NCBI GenBank assembly: GCA_017551095.1
Contig: JAFZMQ010000025.1
Coordinates: 1 to 64,000, forward strand
Direction: 5' to 3'
Source of the DNA: Clostridia bacterium
GTDB lineage: Bacteria; Bacillota; Clostridia; UBA1381
Length of the DNA stretch: 64,000 nucleotides
The position numbers were made by a program, and so were the translations under genes. The notes under the pieces were generated by a model, which saw nothing but the letters and a program-made list of their open reading frames with translations, did no database searches and was not told the origin of the DNA. Of this stretch, positions 25,978 to 34,490 are shown piece by piece; position 1 is the first letter of the stretch; each line of letters starts with the position of its first letter.

Positions 25978-25994
25978 CAGGAATCGCATTCCTG
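25978..25994 (-). terminator. Hairpin after the XRE gene
   Basis: caggaat pairs with attcctg around cgc. On the minus strand it is followed by a T-containing stretch (gcattttgacg); a modest terminator. The rest of 25751-26015 holds the spo0A leader and promoter and very A/T-rich sequence. Confidence 0.5.
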
Positions 25995-26015
25995 CCACAT
26001 TTAAGTCTTTAAGTT

Positions 26016-26342
26016 TTACAGATTTTTTAAAGCAAAAACAATGCCGATTGCCTTATCTTTTTTGTCTTCCGGCAAGGAGCGGAACAGGGACAACATTTCC
26101 AATTCATTTTTTGATAAATTGTCCTTCTTAATTGAGTCTGCAATGTAACGTATGTCGCTTCTTCCAAGCAAATAATCTGTTGATACATTGAAAAAATCTG
26201 CAAGGATAATAAGCATATCTGCCGTTGGCTGATGTCTGCCCGTTTCATATGCACTTACCATATACTGAGAAATATTTAGCTTTAATGCAAGTCCGACTTG
26301 ATTAAGATGCATCTCTTTTCTGAGTTCTGCAATTCTGTTCAT
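26016..26342 (-). CDS. XRE-family helix-turn-helix regulator
   Basis: The 108-residue protein has an N-terminal Cro/CI-type HTH: IAELRKEMHLNQVGLALKLN, then ISQYMVSAYETGRHQP as recognition region, and ILADFFNVSTDYLLG closing the domain. The short C-terminal tail is helical. The ATG at 26342 with GGAGGTGG upstream is preferred over an upstream extension. It is divergent from a glycosyltransferase; palindromes in the shared gap suggest that it represses both. It lies in the accessory insertion between spo0A and spoIVB. Confidence 0.9.
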   Translation of the reverse strand: MNRIAELRKEMHLNQVGLALKLNISQYMVSAYETGRHQPTADMLIILADFFNVSTDYLLGRSDIRYIADSIKKDNLSKNELEMLSLFRSLPEDKKDKAIGIVFALKNL

Positions 26343-26354
26343 AATCCACCTCCG

Positions 26355-26442
26355 ATTATTGCTTATACAAATAATTATATTGTAGACGCTTGACAATATT
26401 ATTTGTATATACTATAATATTATTGCTTAAAACAATAATATT
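26355..26442. promoter_or_regulatory. Divergent control region with repeated palindromic half-sites
   Basis: Half-site ACAAATAAT (26367-26375) recurs inverted as ATTATTTGT (26398-26406). Two gapped palindromes share the same pattern: ATTATTG-cttata-CAAATAAT (26355-26375) and AATATTATTG-cttaaaa-CAATAATATT (26416-26442, ten perfect pairs). The last begins inside the -10 box of the glycosyltransferase promoter and ends just before its ribosome site. These are plausible operators for the neighbouring XRE protein. Confidence 0.6.
26390..26418 (+). promoter_or_regulatory. Promoter of the glycosyltransferase gene
   Basis: TTGACA at 26390-26395, 17 bases, TATAAT at 26413-26418; perfect consensus overlapped by the candidate operators. 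Confidence 0.85.
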
Positions 26443-26453
26443 AGGAGGGTTAT

Positions 26454-27503
26454 ATGCTTTTATCTGTGATAATTCCTGTATATAATTGCGAAAAATACAT
26501 TAGACAATGTGTTTATTCAATTCTTAGTCAGCCTTGTGCCGAACAAATAGAAATAATTATAGTTGATGACGGTTCGCCTGATAAAAGCGGAGATATTTGC
26601 GATGAAATTGCGGATAGTCATAGTAATGTTACCGTTATACATAAAGAAAACGGCGGGGTATCATCTGCAAGAAACGCGGGAATAGAAAAGGCAACAGGGG
26701 AGTTTATAGCCTTTGTTGATGGCGATGATTGGTGGGAAAAGGATTTTTTTGACAAAAACATATTGGAAGAATTATCAAAAGGATATGACTTATACGGATT
26801 TTCATATAATTATGTGGTAAATGATAAATATTATCAGACATTCAGAGTTGAAAGCGAACTGAAATGCTTTGACAAAAACTGCAAAGGTAAATGTGATTAT
26901 GCTGCACATTTCTCATACATATACAGCCGTGAATTAATAAAAAAATGTGGGTTAGAGTATCCGATAGGGATTTCGATTGGTGAAGATATGGTTTTTCTGG
27001 AAAAATATTTTTACTTTATTAGGTCATACAAAAAAATAAATAAAGTGATGTATAATTACAGAAAAAACACAATGTCCGTAACCCATTCAATAAAAATGGA
27101 AAAAAGTTTAACGGCTGGATACAATGCTTCATATAACCTTTATGAGTGGTATAATAGCATTGGGGAGGAATTTAATTTTCACAGTGTATGCGGCATGGTT
27201 TTTTCGGGCAGATTGGACGATTTATGCGGAGAAAATACGTATAAGTATTGCAAAAATTATATATATACAGATGCAAGATTTAATTGTATTGAAAACTATA
27301 AAAATATAGCCATACCGCCGTACTATTACCCCAAAGTAAAGCATTTTATGGAGCATACATTTTTGTTTTGGCTATGCAAGAAAGTAAAATATAAAATTTC
27401 AAAAATGCTGCTGTTTTTAGCCGAAAAATTTAAATTTTTACATACACTTTACGATTACATTATTTATAGAGTGATAAGAAGATATAAAAAAATAGAAAAT
27501 TAA
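26454..27503 (+). CDS. Family 2 glycosyltransferase
   Basis: The 349-residue protein starts LLSVIIPVYNCEKYIRQCVY, the GT-A fold nucleotide-sugar site, with VDDGSPDKS, NGGVSSARNAGI and the metal-binding DGDDWW. The C-terminal half is Tyr/Lys-rich and weakly conserved, ending in a hydrophobic-basic stretch that may contact the membrane. It likely adds a sugar to a cell-surface polymer; donor and acceptor are unknown. Composition is visibly more A/T-rich than in neighbouring genes. It stands alone with a consensus promoter and no other polysaccharide genes, consistent with acquisition together with the XRE regulator. Confidence 0.9.
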   Translation: MLLSVIIPVYNCEKYIRQCVYSILSQPCAEQIEIIIVDDGSPDKSGDICDEIADSHSNVTVIHKENGGVSSARNAGIEKATGEFIAFVDGDDWWEKDFFDKNILEELSKGYDLYGFSYNYVVNDKYYQTFRVESELKCFDKNCKGKCDYAAHFSYIYSRELIKKCGLEYPIGISIGEDMVFLEKYFYFIRSYKKINKVMYNYRKNTMSVTHSIKMEKSLTAGYNASYNLYEWYNSIGEEFNFHSVCGMVFSGRLDDLCGENTYKYCKNYIYTDARFNCIENYKNIAIPPYYYPKVKHFMEHTFLFWLCKKVKYKISKMLLFLAEKFKFLHTLYDYIIYRVIRRYKKIEN

Positions 27504-27506
27504 GAG

Positions 27507-27535
27507 AAAATCACCTGCATTTTGCAGGTGATTTT
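27507..27535. terminator. Bidirectional terminator, glycosyltransferase / spoIVB
   Basis: aaaatcacctgca (27507-27519) pairs perfectly with tgcaggtgatttt (27523-27535), thirteen pairs. Confidence 0.93.
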
Positions 27536-27536
27536 C

Positions 27537-28691
27537 CTATCTAATCATACATGTTGTATCGAGCATATTTTCGGCGAAGATGCCATAGCCTTTTGATGCG
27601 TCATTTACGAAAACATGCGTTACCGCACCGACTAATTTTCCGTTTTGCAAAATGGGACTTCCGCTCATGCCCTGAACAATACCTCCCGTTTTTTCCAAAA
27701 GAGCCGAATCGGTCACTTTAAAAACAAAGCTTTTCCCTGATTGCTTTGCAGATGTTGAAATTCTTGTAATTTCGATTTTATAGGCTCTCGGGCCTAATCC
27801 GTCAACATCGCACAAAAGCTCTGCATATCCTGTTTCAAGCTCGAACCGTGACGCAACGGGAACGGGATTGATGTCGGGAATTGATGCAGTATTACCGTAA
27901 ATTCCTGTTTCGGAATTTAAAAGAATATTACCCTCATTCTTTGCGGAAAACTCGCCCAAAATCTCGCCGATTTCACCGTTTTCACTTTTTTTAACGCTTT
28001 TTATCCTGCAAAAATTGATAGAACCGCTATGCGATTTCATAAGCAGGTTGGTATCATAATCGCAGATGCCGTGTCCGACGGCGGCGAAGGTGGAGTTTTC
28101 CGGATTATAAAAGGTCATTGTCCCGATACCTGCGGCACTGTCACGAACCCAAAGCCCTAAAAGATAGGAATTTGTATCCTCGGAATAAACGGCGTTTACG
28201 GGCAAAATTAAAGAGTTTTCACCTCGTATTATCGAAAGCTCGGTATGCCCGTTTTCAGCGTTTACCAACCGTTTTAAACCGTCTATGTCGGATACGGGAC
28301 TGCCGTTTACCGCAACAATTCTGTCCCCTGCAATAACTCCCGCATTTTTTGCGGGTTCGTAGGTTTTTCCGCTGCTATCGGTGACGCTGCCGCTGCCTAT
28401 TACCATAACTCCGTCGGTGTAGAGCTTCACTCCTATCGCCTCGCCAGAGGGAATAACATAAGCTGCCGGTAAAACCGAAACGCTTACCGTTTTTAAATGC
28501 GGAAAAATTGAAAAATCATATTTTCCTATTTTGTAGTTATCGGCTTTTGCGGATATTCCAAAAAGCATAGCTCCTTTTTGCCCTTCAAATATTGTTATTT
28601 TTTCGGGAATTGAATTATAAATGGCTAAAAACAATATTAAAGGCAATAATATAAATGATTTTTTAAAACTTTTTTTTGTTTTTATAACCAT
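27537..28691 (-). CDS. spoIVB: SpoIVB serine peptidase
   Basis: The 384-residue peptidase of family S55 is secreted from the forespore to trigger sigma-K activation. An N-terminal membrane anchor lies at about residues 12-28, a PDZ domain at about 105-165 (AGVIAGDRIVAVNGSPVSD), and the peptidase domain has catalytic His in AAVGHGICD and Ser in GMSGSPILQNGKLVGAVTHV. AAAGGA precedes the ATG at 28691. It normally precedes spo0A in an operon-like order; here it has been separated by the XRE/glycosyltransferase pair. Confidence 0.94.
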   Translation of the reverse strand: MVIKTKKSFKKSFILLPLILFLAIYNSIPEKITIFEGQKGAMLFGISAKADNYKIGKYDFSIFPHLKTVSVSVLPAAYVIPSGEAIGVKLYTDGVMVIGSGSVTDSSGKTYEPAKNAGVIAGDRIVAVNGSPVSDIDGLKRLVNAENGHTELSIIRGENSLILPVNAVYSEDTNSYLLGLWVRDSAAGIGTMTFYNPENSTFAAVGHGICDYDTNLLMKSHSGSINFCRIKSVKKSENGEIGEILGEFSAKNEGNILLNSETGIYGNTASIPDINPVPVASRFELETGYAELLCDVDGLGPRAYKIEITRISTSAKQSGKSFVFKVTDSALLEKTGGIVQGMSGSPILQNGKLVGAVTHVFVNDASKGYGIFAENMLDTTCMIR

Positions 28692-28866
28692 CAAATCCTT
28701 TCAAATTTGTCGTCCCGCAAGTCGAAACTACTCTATTAACTTAACCGATTAAAAGCTTTCGATACTGAAAAAGATATTGAAGTTTTGGGGGAAGTTTGAA
28801 AAAATTATAGAATTTTTTTTGAAACTGTGTTATACTCTAATAAGTAAAAAATTTGGAGGAATAATT

Positions 28867-31059
28867 TTGGATTTAACAGGTCTTAACAATATGCAAAAAC
28901 AGGCCGTTCAGCAAACTGACGGTCCCGTACTCATTTTGGCGGGAGCGGGAAGCGGAAAAACTACCGTTTTGGTAAACAGAGTTGCATATATAATAGAAAC
29001 AAAAAATATACACCCTTATAACATTTTGGCAATCACCTTTACAAATAAAGCGGCAAACGAGATGAAGGACAGGGTAAATGCCATAATCGGTGAGCTTTCA
29101 AAGGACATGTGGATATGCACTTTTCACGCCGCATGTGTACGGATTTTGAGGTCGCATATCGGCGTTTTGGGATTTTCCCCAAGCTTTGTGATTTATGACA
29201 GCAGCGACACAAAAACGGTGATGAAAGACTGTTATAAAGAGCTTGACATTGACGAAAAGAACTATCCTTTCCGCTTGGTTTCGTCTGTAATTTCCAAGGC
29301 AAAGGACGATATGCTTTCGCCAAACGATTTTTATAAAGAGGCATTAGGCGATTACCGAAAAACGAGAATAGGCGAAATTTACGAGCTTTATCAAAATAAA
29401 TTAAAGGCAAATAATGCCATTGATTTTGATGATATTCTGTTTTTTGCGGTGAAAATTTTGGAGGAAAACCCTGAAATTCTGGAAAAATACCAAAACCGTT
29501 TTCAGTACATAATGGTGGACGAGTATCAGGATACCAACAACTGTCAATATAAGCTAATAAGTATGATTGCAAATAAGCATCAAAACATCTGTGTTGTGGG
29601 AGATGATGACCAAAGTATATACAAATTCAGAGGTGCGAATATTCAGAATATTTTGAATTTTGAACATACCTTTAAAGGCTGTACCGTGATTAAGTTGGAA
29701 CAGAATTACCGCTCAACATCAATGATTTTAGACGCCGCAAATGCGGTTATACACAACAATAAAGGCAGAAAAGATAAATCGCTCTGGACGGAAAATGAGC
29801 GTGGCGAAAAGATAAAGCTGCATATCGGCTATAACGAGCGAGACGAAGCACTCTACATAGCAAATGAGATTGAAAAGGCACATAAGCGGGGCGAACAATA
29901 TGCCGATTTTGCGGTTTTGTACCGGACAAATGCTCAGTCGCGTATTTTGGAAGAACTTTTTATGCGTAGCGGAATTCCGTATAAGGTTGTCGGCGGACTG
30001 AGATTCTACGACCGCAAGGAAATAAAGGATATTATCGCATATTTACGGCTCATACATAACCCTGACGACAGTTTAAGCTTTGCAAGAATTGTAAATGAGC
30101 CGAAACGCTCGATAGGCAGGACAACTATTGAAAAAATTGCGTCTTTGTCGTCGGATTTTGCAACAAGCTATTTTGAAATTGCCAAAAATGCCAATTTATA
30201 TAGCGACCTATCACGCTCGGCGTCGGGGCTTATAGAGTTTTGCTCAATGATACTTTCGCTTAAAAAGGCGGAAAAAACAATGCACCTTACAGAATTTGCG
30301 GAAAAGGTGTTAAACGATACGGGATATATGGCGGCATTGACGCTGGAAAATACGGTTGAATCAAAAACAAGAATTGATAACTTAGGAGAATTTTTATCCG
30401 CTGTTTCCGAGTATGAAAAATCGGAGGAAACGCCGACTCTTGCAGGATTTTTGGAGAACGTTTCGCTTGTTTCCGATATAGACGGCTATGACGAAGATGA
30501 TGATACCTGCGTTCTTATGACGATTCATTCTGCCAAGGGACTTGAATTCCCGTATGTATTTATAAGCGGAATGGAGGAGGGGCTTTTCCCGTCGGTGCGG
30601 TCCATGGACAATAGCGAGGACTTGGAGGAGGAACGCCGTCTTTGCTATGTCGCGATAACACGGGCGAAAAAACAGCTTTATGTCACAGCTGCAAAAAGCC
30701 GTACCGTTTACGGACAGACGACGCATCAGGTAAATTCACGGTTTTTACGGGAAATTCCTGATGAATTCTTGAAAGAGGACGGAGTAACGCCGTTTGACAA
30801 ATTCTCGGACAGCATACAGATTCCGCAATCGGTAAAACGGGCAAAAACCGAAATTTTCGGTAAAATTTCCTCTGCCGGTTCGTTTGATACGCCAAATATT
30901 GATTTTTCCGCAGGAGAGCGTGTACGGCATCAAAAATTTGGCGACGGCACAATAACCGCCGTTCAGCGATTTGAAAAGGACGCACTTTTGGAGGTAAAGC
31001 TTGACAGCGGAGAAACAAAACGGCTTATGGCGTCAATGGCGAAACTTGAAAAAATATAA
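28867..31059 (+). CDS. pcrA: ATP-dependent DNA helicase PcrA/UvrD
   Basis: The 730-residue superfamily 1A helicase has Walker A GAGSGKTT near residue 30, motif Ia ITFTNKAANEM, motif II VDEYQDTN, motif III GDDDQSIYKFRGA, motif IV LEQNYRS, motif V MTIHSAKGLEFPYVF and motif VI YVAITRAKKQLY. The C-terminal GERVRHQKFGDGTI segment is the PcrA Tudor-like tail that binds RNA polymerase. The TTG at 28867 was chosen for GGAGGA 6 nt upstream; the upstream in-frame extension is low-complexity and unlike the family. Confidence 0.96.
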   Translation: MDLTGLNNMQKQAVQQTDGPVLILAGAGSGKTTVLVNRVAYIIETKNIHPYNILAITFTNKAANEMKDRVNAIIGELSKDMWICTFHAACVRILRSHIGVLGFSPSFVIYDSSDTKTVMKDCYKELDIDEKNYPFRLVSSVISKAKDDMLSPNDFYKEALGDYRKTRIGEIYELYQNKLKANNAIDFDDILFFAVKILEENPEILEKYQNRFQYIMVDEYQDTNNCQYKLISMIANKHQNICVVGDDDQSIYKFRGANIQNILNFEHTFKGCTVIKLEQNYRSTSMILDAANAVIHNNKGRKDKSLWTENERGEKIKLHIGYNERDEALYIANEIEKAHKRGEQYADFAVLYRTNAQSRILEELFMRSGIPYKVVGGLRFYDRKEIKDIIAYLRLIHNPDDSLSFARIVNEPKRSIGRTTIEKIASLSSDFATSYFEIAKNANLYSDLSRSASGLIEFCSMILSLKKAEKTMHLTEFAEKVLNDTGYMAALTLENTVESKTRIDNLGEFLSAVSEYEKSEETPTLAGFLENVSLVSDIDGYDEDDDTCVLMTIHSAKGLEFPYVFISGMEEGLFPSVRSMDNSEDLEEERRLCYVAITRAKKQLYVTAAKSRTVYGQTTHQVNSRFLREIPDEFLKEDGVTPFDKFSDSIQIPQSVKRAKTEIFGKISSAGSFDTPNIDFSAGERVRHQKFGDGTITAVQRFEKDALLEVKLDSGETKRLMASMAKLEKI

Positions 31060-31067
31060 TAAAACGC

Positions 31068-31096
31068 TTGAAGTTTAAGATAAAGTGTAGTATAAT
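31068..31096 (+). promoter_or_regulatory. Promoter of the SRP RNA gene
   Basis: TTGAAG at 31068-31073, 17 bases, TATAAT at 31091-31096; start expected near 31103. Confidence 0.8.
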
Positions 31097-31102
31097 TGTG
31101 AG

Positions 31103-31221
31103 TTGTAGGGCGATGATAACCGAGTCCTGTACGACGAAGAGCTGTGAACCTTGTCAGATGGGGAACCAAGCAGCAATAAGCAGAGTGCTTTGTGCGATAC
31201 AGAAAAACTCGGTTTGAGCCT
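31103..31221 (+). ncRNA. ffs: Signal recognition particle RNA, small bacterial type
   Basis: The conserved helix 8 apex is clear: gtgaaccttgtcag, a GGGAAC tetraloop closure, then aagcagcaataagcaga. Outer pairing accgagt (from about 31118) with actcggt (about 31207-31213) closes a rod of about 115 nt, so this is the short form without an Alu domain. It lies immediately before dnaX, as scr does in Bacillus, and has its own promoter. The exact 3' end is estimated; no strong terminator follows. Confidence 0.92.
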
Positions 31222-31299
31222 TATTTTATTAAAGCGGGAACAATGTAATTATGTTAAAACAGGGCGAAGAATTTACAAATATTTAATGCTAATCTATTC

Positions 31300-31400
31300 C
31301 TACTTTTCAGCGTGAAAAGTAGCAAAAGCGCCCAGAGGGTCAGATTCCCTCCCAAACCCTCCGCAAACTGTTTAAGGGGATACTCCCCTTAAAAATCCCC
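31300..31400 (+). repeat. 101-nt palindromic interspersed element, copy 1
   Basis: The element begins ctacttttc-agcgt-gaaaagtag (hairpin 1). It continues with a gagggtcagattccctc-type hairpin and ends with a ten-pair stem tttaagggga-tac-tccccttaaa plus aatcccc. The reverse complement of 37394-37494 matches along the whole length with no gap, and the outer pair of hairpin 1 differs in a compensatory way (C-G here, G-C there). It has no ORF and lies between ffs and dnaX. It accounts, with ffs, for most of the gap 31060-31470; 31222-31299 shows nothing recognisable. Confidence 0.85.
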
Positions 31401-31470
31401 TGGGTAAATGGATATAAATTGTATGGTTGTTTAGAATTGATAATGTACGAGAGAAGAAAGGAAGATGTGT

Positions 31471-33204
31471 ATGGCATATCAGGCAATATACCGAAAATGG
31501 CGTCCCGCTGTTTTTGAAGATGTTGTAGGGCAAAGGCATATAACAAAAACACTTCAAAATCAGATTGAAACGGGCAAGGTTTCTCATGCATATCTTTTCT
31601 GCGGTACAAGGGGAACAGGAAAAACTACCGTTGCTAAAATTCTGGCAAAGGCAATAAACTGCGAAAATCCGAAAAACGGTTCGCCTTGTAACGAATGTGC
31701 CGTATGCCGAGGCATAGCAGACGGCAGTATAATGGACGTTTTTGAAATAGACGCGGCATCAAATAACGGCGTTGACAATATCCGTGAAATCATTGAGGAC
31801 GCACGGTATGTGGCAACTGAGGCAAAATACAGAGTTTACATAATCGACGAGGTGCATATGCTGTCGCAGGGTGCATTTAATGCACTTTTAAAAACTCTTG
31901 AAGAGCCGCCCGAGCATACAGTTTTTATTTTGGCAACAACCGAGGCACATAAAGTTCCGCAAACGATTTTGTCAAGATGTCAGCGGTTTGATTTTAAGCG
32001 TATCAAGGCGGAGGATATTATCCGCCGTATGCGTGAAATTGCTATGGGTGAGGGACTTTCCGTAACAGATGACGCATTTAGACTTTTGGCACAACTTGCC
32101 GACGGCTCTATGCGTGACGGACTCACTATTTTGGAGCGGTGCGTTTCCGAAACAGGCGGAAATCTTACATACGAGGCGGTTTCTTCGGCTCTCGGAATAG
32201 CGGGGAATATGCCGATTTTTGCCATGGCGGATGCGGTTAATGAACAAAACTCTGCCGAGATTTTTTCAATAATTGAACGGCTGATGTCAGACGGCAGAGA
32301 TTTAAATAATTTTATAGATAACCTTATCGGGCATTACAGGAATTTGCTTATATGCAAAGTTACCGATAACCCTGAAAATATGCTTGACCGTGAGGGAGAA
32401 GAAATCATAAAGCTTAAAGCACAGGCGGAGCGTACGGCATTTGAAAAAATTTCAAACGCGATAACCGTTTTGTCATCTGCAAAAAATGAGGCAAAGTGGG
32501 TAAAAGAACCACGCATAATTTACGAACTTGCGTTAATTAAGCTGACAAGACCTGAATTTGACACATCATATGACGCACTTTCCGACAGGGTAGCGGTGCT
32601 TGAAAAAAAGGTTGCAGAGGGCATAAAAATCGAGGTTAAAAAAGAAGAAAAAGAGCCGGAAAAAAAGCCGCTCAAAAAACCGAGTAAGCCGTCGGCACAG
32701 CTTTTCGTGCCGATAGATGTAAATAAAATTACGCCTGAAACGCCTTGCGTTATGGCGGCACGGAGCTGGGACAAAATATCAAGACAAACCGTGCGTAAAT
32801 ATCCGTATGTAACGGGTATTGAGGGCAGGAGAGTTACGATTGACGGCGAGGGAATAATACTCATATTTGATAAAAAAGAAGCTATGTCAAAAGACCTGGT
32901 AAATAATCGCAGAGCGGAGATTGAGGATGTCACCGAGCAGGTTATAGGCACACATATAACGGTAAAGACGGCATTTTTTGATGATATAGAGGATAATATT
33001 ATTGATTTTTGGAAAATTACCGATAAGACGGACAAAAATGAAAGCAGTATAGAAAATTTGGGCGAAAAATTCCCTGAGCTTGTCGAGGATATCGACAGTT
33101 CGGAGTTTGTCGGATACGAGCCCCAAAATGATAGTTTCCAGCAGAGTGAAATAGATGATGACGAAGAAGAATTTTTAGAAGAAAATGAAAGCGAAGGAGA
33201 ATAA
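31471..33204 (+). CDS. dnaX: DNA polymerase III subunit gamma/tau
   Basis: The 577-residue clamp-loader subunit has an AAA+ domain with Walker A GTRGTGKTT, a four-Cys zinc site (CENPKNGSPCNECAVC), Walker B VYIIDEVHMLS and sensor 1 ILATTEAHKVP. The collar region and a charged linker (about 385-405) lead to a tau-specific tail ending in an acidic stretch. The ATG at 31471 has AAAGGA 8 nt upstream; one at 31465 is too close. An A AAA AAG heptamer at 32661-32667 in the linker could give a short gamma form by -1 frameshifting. Context ffs-dnaX-ebfC-recR is standard. Confidence 0.95.
   Translation: MAYQAIYRKWRPAVFEDVVGQRHITKTLQNQIETGKVSHAYLFCGTRGTGKTTVAKILAKAINCENPKNGSPCNECAVCRGIADGSIMDVFEIDAASNNGVDNIREIIEDARYVATEAKYRVYIIDEVHMLSQGAFNALLKTLEEPPEHTVFILATTEAHKVPQTILSRCQRFDFKRIKAEDIIRRMREIAMGEGLSVTDDAFRLLAQLADGSMRDGLTILERCVSETGGNLTYEAVSSALGIAGNMPIFAMADAVNEQNSAEIFSIIERLMSDGRDLNNFIDNLIGHYRNLLICKVTDNPENMLDREGEEIIKLKAQAERTAFEKISNAITVLSSAKNEAKWVKEPRIIYELALIKLTRPEFDTSYDALSDRVAVLEKKVAEGIKIEVKKEEKEPEKKPLKKPSKPSAQLFVPIDVNKITPETPCVMAARSWDKISRQTVRKYPYVTGIEGRRVTIDGEGIILIFDKKEAMSKDLVNNRRAEIEDVTEQVIGTHITVKTAFFDDIEDNIIDFWKITDKTDKNESSIENLGEKFPELVEDIDSSEFVGYEPQNDSFQQSEIDDDEEEFLEENESEGE
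32661..32687 (+). promoter_or_regulatory. Candidate -1 programmed frameshift site in dnaX
   Basis: In the zero frame gaa-aaa-aag contains the exact slippery heptamer A AAA AAG (32661-32667, codons 397-399). After a -1 slip the reading continues for six codons (AAQKTE) and stops at TAA 32685-32687, giving a product of about 405 residues. This ends just after the AAA+ and collar domains, as gamma does in E. coli. No strong downstream stem was found by eye. Confidence 0.55.
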
Positions 33205-33206
33205 AA

Positions 33207-33560
33207 ATGGGAAAGTATAAGGGATTTGGCGGAAGCGGAATGAATCAGAACAAAAAGGTGCCAAATGTGGTAAAACAGGCACAGATGATGCAGGAAAAAA
33301 TGGAGCAGATTCAGTCTGATGTTGAAAAACAGGAGGTTGAGGCGACAGCAGGAGGCGGTGCCGTTACCGTAAAGATGAACGGCAAAAAGGAAATAATTAA
33401 AGTCACGATAAAGCCTGAGGCAGTTGACCCCGAAGATGTTGAAACTCTGGAAGATTTGGTAACCGTTGCGGTAAATGACGCCATAAAAAAGGCGGAGGCA
33501 CTTATGGAAAGTGCTATGGGAGAGTTGACGGGCGGAATAAATCTTCCCGGAATGTTTTGA
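33207..33560 (+). CDS. ebfC: YbaB/EbfC family nucleoid-associated protein
   Basis: The 117-residue protein has the EbfC core: VVKQAQMMQEKMEQIQ helix, EATAGGGAVTVKMNGKKEI strands, then VDPEDVETLEDLVTVAVNDA. It binds DNA as a dimer. A Gly-rich N-terminus (GFGGSGMN) precedes the core. It starts 2 nt after dnaX and is followed by recR. Confidence 0.94.
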   Translation: MGKYKGFGGSGMNQNKKVPNVVKQAQMMQEKMEQIQSDVEKQEVEATAGGGAVTVKMNGKKEIIKVTIKPEAVDPEDVETLEDLVTVAVNDAIKKAEALMESAMGELTGGINLPGMF

Positions 33561-33572
33561 TAAGAGGTAGCT

Positions 33573-34172
33573 ATGTATTCACCGACTATTGAAAGCTTAA
33601 TCGAGCAGTTTGCACAGCTCCCCGGCGTCGGCAGAAAAAGTGCGGAGCGTATGGCGTTTTATGTGCTTGATGTTATGAGCGACGAGGATGCAAAAAAGAT
33701 GTCGCAGATTATTGCAGATGCAAAAAGCTCAATAAAATTCTGTGAAGTCTGCCAGAATTTGACGGATAATTCGCCCTGCCATATATGCAGTTCGCAAAAG
33801 CGTGACAGGAGCGTTATTTGTGTTGTGGAAACGCCCAAGGATGTGTCGGCAATCGAAAAAACGGGGCAGTATAACGGACTTTATCATGTTTTACACGGTG
33901 CAATTTCCCCGATTGACAATATTTCGCCTGACGATATACGGATAAAGGAGCTTTTGCTAAGGCTCACAAACGGCGAAACGGAAGAGGTCATTATGGCGAC
34001 AAACCCGACGGTAAACGGCACGGCGACAGCGGTTTATATACAAAAGCTGTTAAAACCGTTTAATATAAAGGTTACAAGAATTGCTCACGGAATACCCATG
34101 GGAGCGGATATTGAATATGCAGACGAAGTAACCCTTTCAAAAGCCTTAGAGGCAAGAACGGAAATGAATTAA
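33573..34172 (+). CDS. recR: Recombination protein RecR
   Basis: The 199-residue protein has a helix-hairpin-helix start ([15 protein letters not shown]), zinc finger [16 protein letters not shown] and a Toprim domain ([15 protein letters not shown] ... HGAISP). It works with RecO and RecF in RecA loading. GAGG precedes the ATG, 12 nt after ebfC. Confidence 0.96.
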   Translation: MYSPTIESLIEQFAQLPGVGRKSAERMAFYVLDVMSDEDAKKMSQIIADAKSSIKFCEVCQNLTDNSPCHICSSQKRDRSVICVVETPKDVSAIEKTGQYNGLYHVLHGAISPIDNISPDDIRIKELLLRLTNGETEEVIMATNPTVNGTATAVYIQKLLKPFNIKVTRIAHGIPMGADIEYADEVTLSKALEARTEMN

Positions 34173-34189
34173 AAAAATTAAAAAAACTC

Positions 34190-34218
34190 TTGCAAAATGA
34201 AAAAAGTTGTGATATACT
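34190..34218 (+). promoter_or_regulatory. Promoter of rpmE
   Basis: TTGCAA at 34190-34195, 17 bases, TATACT at 34213-34218, with a leader of about 45 nt. No terminator is evident between recR and this promoter. Confidence 0.7.
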
Positions 34219-34269
34219 GCTATTCGGTGCAATTTGCACAGTTTAAAAAAAGGGAAAGGAGGCAAAATA

Positions 34270-34470
34270 ATGCGTGAGGGAATTCATCCTGAATATAAGC
34301 AGACTACAATAAGATGTGCTTGTGGTGAAGTGATTGAAGTCGGCTCTACAAAGGAGAATATTCAGGTCGAAATTTGTTCTAAATGCCACCCGTTTTATAC
34401 AGGTAAACAAAAACTTGTAGATACAGGCGGACGAGTTGATAAGTTCAATAAGAAGTTTGGACGCAAGTAA
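34270..34470 (+). CDS. rpmE: 50S ribosomal protein L31 (zinc type)
   Basis: The 66-residue protein starts [20 protein letters not shown]. The zinc ligands CAC and CSKC mark the C+ form, used when zinc is sufficient. AAAGGAGG lies 7 nt before ATG 34270. The gene lies in front of rpsO and pnp instead of after rho. Confidence 0.95.
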   Translation: MREGIHPEYKQTTIRCACGEVIEVGSTKENIQVEICSKCHPFYTGKQKLVDTGGRVDKFNKKFGRK

Positions 34471-34490
34471 AATTAAGTAAATTACGAAAA

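Noticed and set aside
28808-28836. Promoter of pcrA using TATACT at 28831-28836
   Set aside because: No acceptable -35 box at 16-18 nt; not supported enough to list.
28777-28866. 30-codon extension of PcrA
   Set aside because: Low-complexity residues unlike the family; GGAGGA sits directly before the TTG at 28867.
31300-31400. Insertion sequence or MITE with terminal inverted repeats
   Set aside because: The two ends of the 101-nt element are not inverted repeats of each other and no target-site duplication is evident.
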